From contig JAUCBJ010004184.1 of assembly GCA_032718475.1 (NCBI GenBank), forward strand, positions 1 to 64,000: a stretch of 64,000 nucleotides of DNA, in the 5' to 3' direction. The stretch is from Nemertoderma westbladi. Lineage: Eukaryota > Xenacoelomorpha > Nemertodermatida > Nemertodermatidae. Numbering within the stretch: the first letter of the stretch is position 1; each line of letters opens with the position of its first letter. Positions 63,041 through 64,000 of this stretch are shown in pieces. The notes beneath the pieces are model-generated. The model was given only the letters and a program-made list of their open reading frames with translations. It made no database searches and was not told the DNA's origin. The position numbers were made by a program, and so were the translations under genes.

Positions 63041-64000
63041 CTCTTCCATGCTTCATATCTTCCATCCTTGCATTATTTCTCTCTTCCATGCTTCATCTCT
63101 TCCATCCTTGCATTATTTCTCTCTTCCATGCTTCATCTCTTCAATCCTTGCATTATTTATCTCTTCCATGCTTCATCTCTTCAATCCTTGCGTTATTTCT
63201 CTCTTCCATGCTTCATCTCTTCAATCCTTGCATTATTTATCTCTTCCATGCTTCATCTCTTCAATCCTTGCGTTATTTCTCTCTTCCATGCTTCATCTCT
63301 TCAATCCTTGCGTTATTTCTCTCTTCCATGCTTCATCTCTTCCATCCTTGCATTATTTATCTCTTCCATGCTTCCACTCTTCCATCCTTGCGTTATTTCT
63401 CTCTTCCATGCTTCATCTCTTCCATCCTTGCATTATTTCTCTCTTCCATGCTTCATCTCTTCAATCCTTGCATTATTTCTCTCTCCCGTGCTTCATATCT
63501 TCCATCCTTGCATTATTTCTCTCTTCCATGCTTCATCTCTTCCATCCTTGCATTATTTCTCTCTTCCATGCTTCATCTCTTCAATCCTTGCATTATTTAT
63601 CTCTTCCATGCTTCATCTCTTCAATCCTTGCGTTATTTCTCTCTTCCATGCTTCATCTCTTCAATCCTTGCATTATTTATCTCTTCCATGCTTCATCTCT
63701 TCAATCCTTGCGTTATTTCTCTCTTCCATGCTTCATCTCTTCAATCCTTGCGTTATTTCTCTCTTCCATGCTTCATCTCTTCCATCCTTGCATTATTTAT
63801 CTCTTCCATGCTTCCACTCTTCCATCCTTGCGTTATTTCTCTCTTCCATGCTTCCACTCTTCCATCCTTGCATTATTTCTCTCTTCCATGCTTCCACTCT
63901 TCCATCCTTGCATTATTTCTCTCTTCCATGCTTCATATCTTCCATCCTTGCATTATTTCTCTCTTCCATGCTTCATCTCTTCCATCCTTGCATTATTTCT
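63041..64000 (+). repeat. 440-bp higher-order repeat, running past the window end
   Basis: CTTCATATCT occurs at 63051, 63491 and 63931, and TGCGTTATTT monomers at 63191, 63271, 63311 and 63391 are repeated 440 bp later. Two complete 11-monomer units are followed by the start of a third, with a few changes. The CGTTATT change creates a CpG and is common only here, with a few copies at 17701 and 56.4-57.2 kb. Confidence 0.8.

Larger units (their letters stand above)
3301..64000 (+). repeat. Giant 40-bp satellite array, open at the window end
   Basis: A 40-bp unit (representative copy 3341-3380; it begins TTATTTCTCT and ends AATCCTTGCA) repeats head to tail, always in the same orientation, about 1,517 times to the last base. 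The consensus has 19 T, 13 C, 6 A and 2 G, so 80% pyrimidine, with no CpG and no forward stop codon. Recurrent variant sites within the unit are 7 (C/A), 10 (T/C), 20 (T/A), 23-24 (AT/CA), 31 (A/C) and 35 (C/A). Apparent forward open frames of 1,000-9,014 codons in all three frames result from stop-free monomers whose length is not a multiple of three. They encode a 40-residue hydrophobic repeat and have no gene features. No interspersed mobile element interrupts the array. Confidence 0.98.

Noticed and set aside
3301-64000. A CRISPR array (regular repeats of about 40 bp)
   Set aside because: There are no unique spacers between repeats, no cas genes, and the flanking retrotransposon is eukaryotic.
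3301-64000. A CENP-B box or telomeric repeat within the satellite
   Set aside because: No match to the CENP-B box pattern (YTTCGTTGGAARCGGGA) and no TTAGGG-type repeats were seen. The consensus has no CpG, which the CENP-B box requires.

Overview
The window looks like a piece of an animal (metazoan) nuclear genome, probably a marine invertebrate. The evidence is a decayed non-LTR retrotransposon of RTE-like type, long homopolymer and minisatellite tracts, and above all a very large tandem satellite. The species cannot be named from this sequence. No intact cellular gene, tRNA, rRNA or CRISPR locus was found.

Layout. 1-440 is unique, AT-rich flank. 441-1649 holds the 3' half of a dead retrotransposon on the minus strand: reverse transcriptase motifs, then thumb and C-terminal region, ending in a (TAG)n-type tail. 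1650-2340 is AT-rich DNA with no recognisable gene. 2340-2985 is a compound simple-repeat block: C-rich tracts, four copies of a ~68-bp minisatellite, then G-rich tracts that are inverted relatives of the C-rich ones. 2986-3300 is a short unique flank.

From 3301 to the end (about 60.7 kb, roughly 1,517 units, still running at base 64000) the sequence is one uninterrupted head-to-tail array of a 40-bp monomer (representative copy 3341-3380). The consensus is 80% pyrimidine on this strand, 37.5% GC, has no CpG, and contains no TAA, TAG or TGA in any forward frame. This produces spurious forward open frames of up to ~9,000 codons; they are not genes.

The array is not homogeneous. A few diagnostic sites in the monomer define long domains: 4.4-7.4 kb, 9.0-10.4 kb with 41-bp monomers, 24-30.4 kb with 37-bp monomers, 31.6-62 kb, and 62.1-64 kb. 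Inside these are nested higher-order repeats and segmental copies with periods of 160, 240, 320, 360, 440, 480, 600, 680, 920, ~1,150, 2,480 and 6,320 bp. All are whole numbers of monomers once the short ones are counted, as expected from unequal exchange or copy-paste repair in register.

The main interest is this layered history and what the array is for (centromeric, pericentromeric, subtelomeric or other heterochromatin), which sequence alone cannot decide. No new protein-coding or defence system was found.
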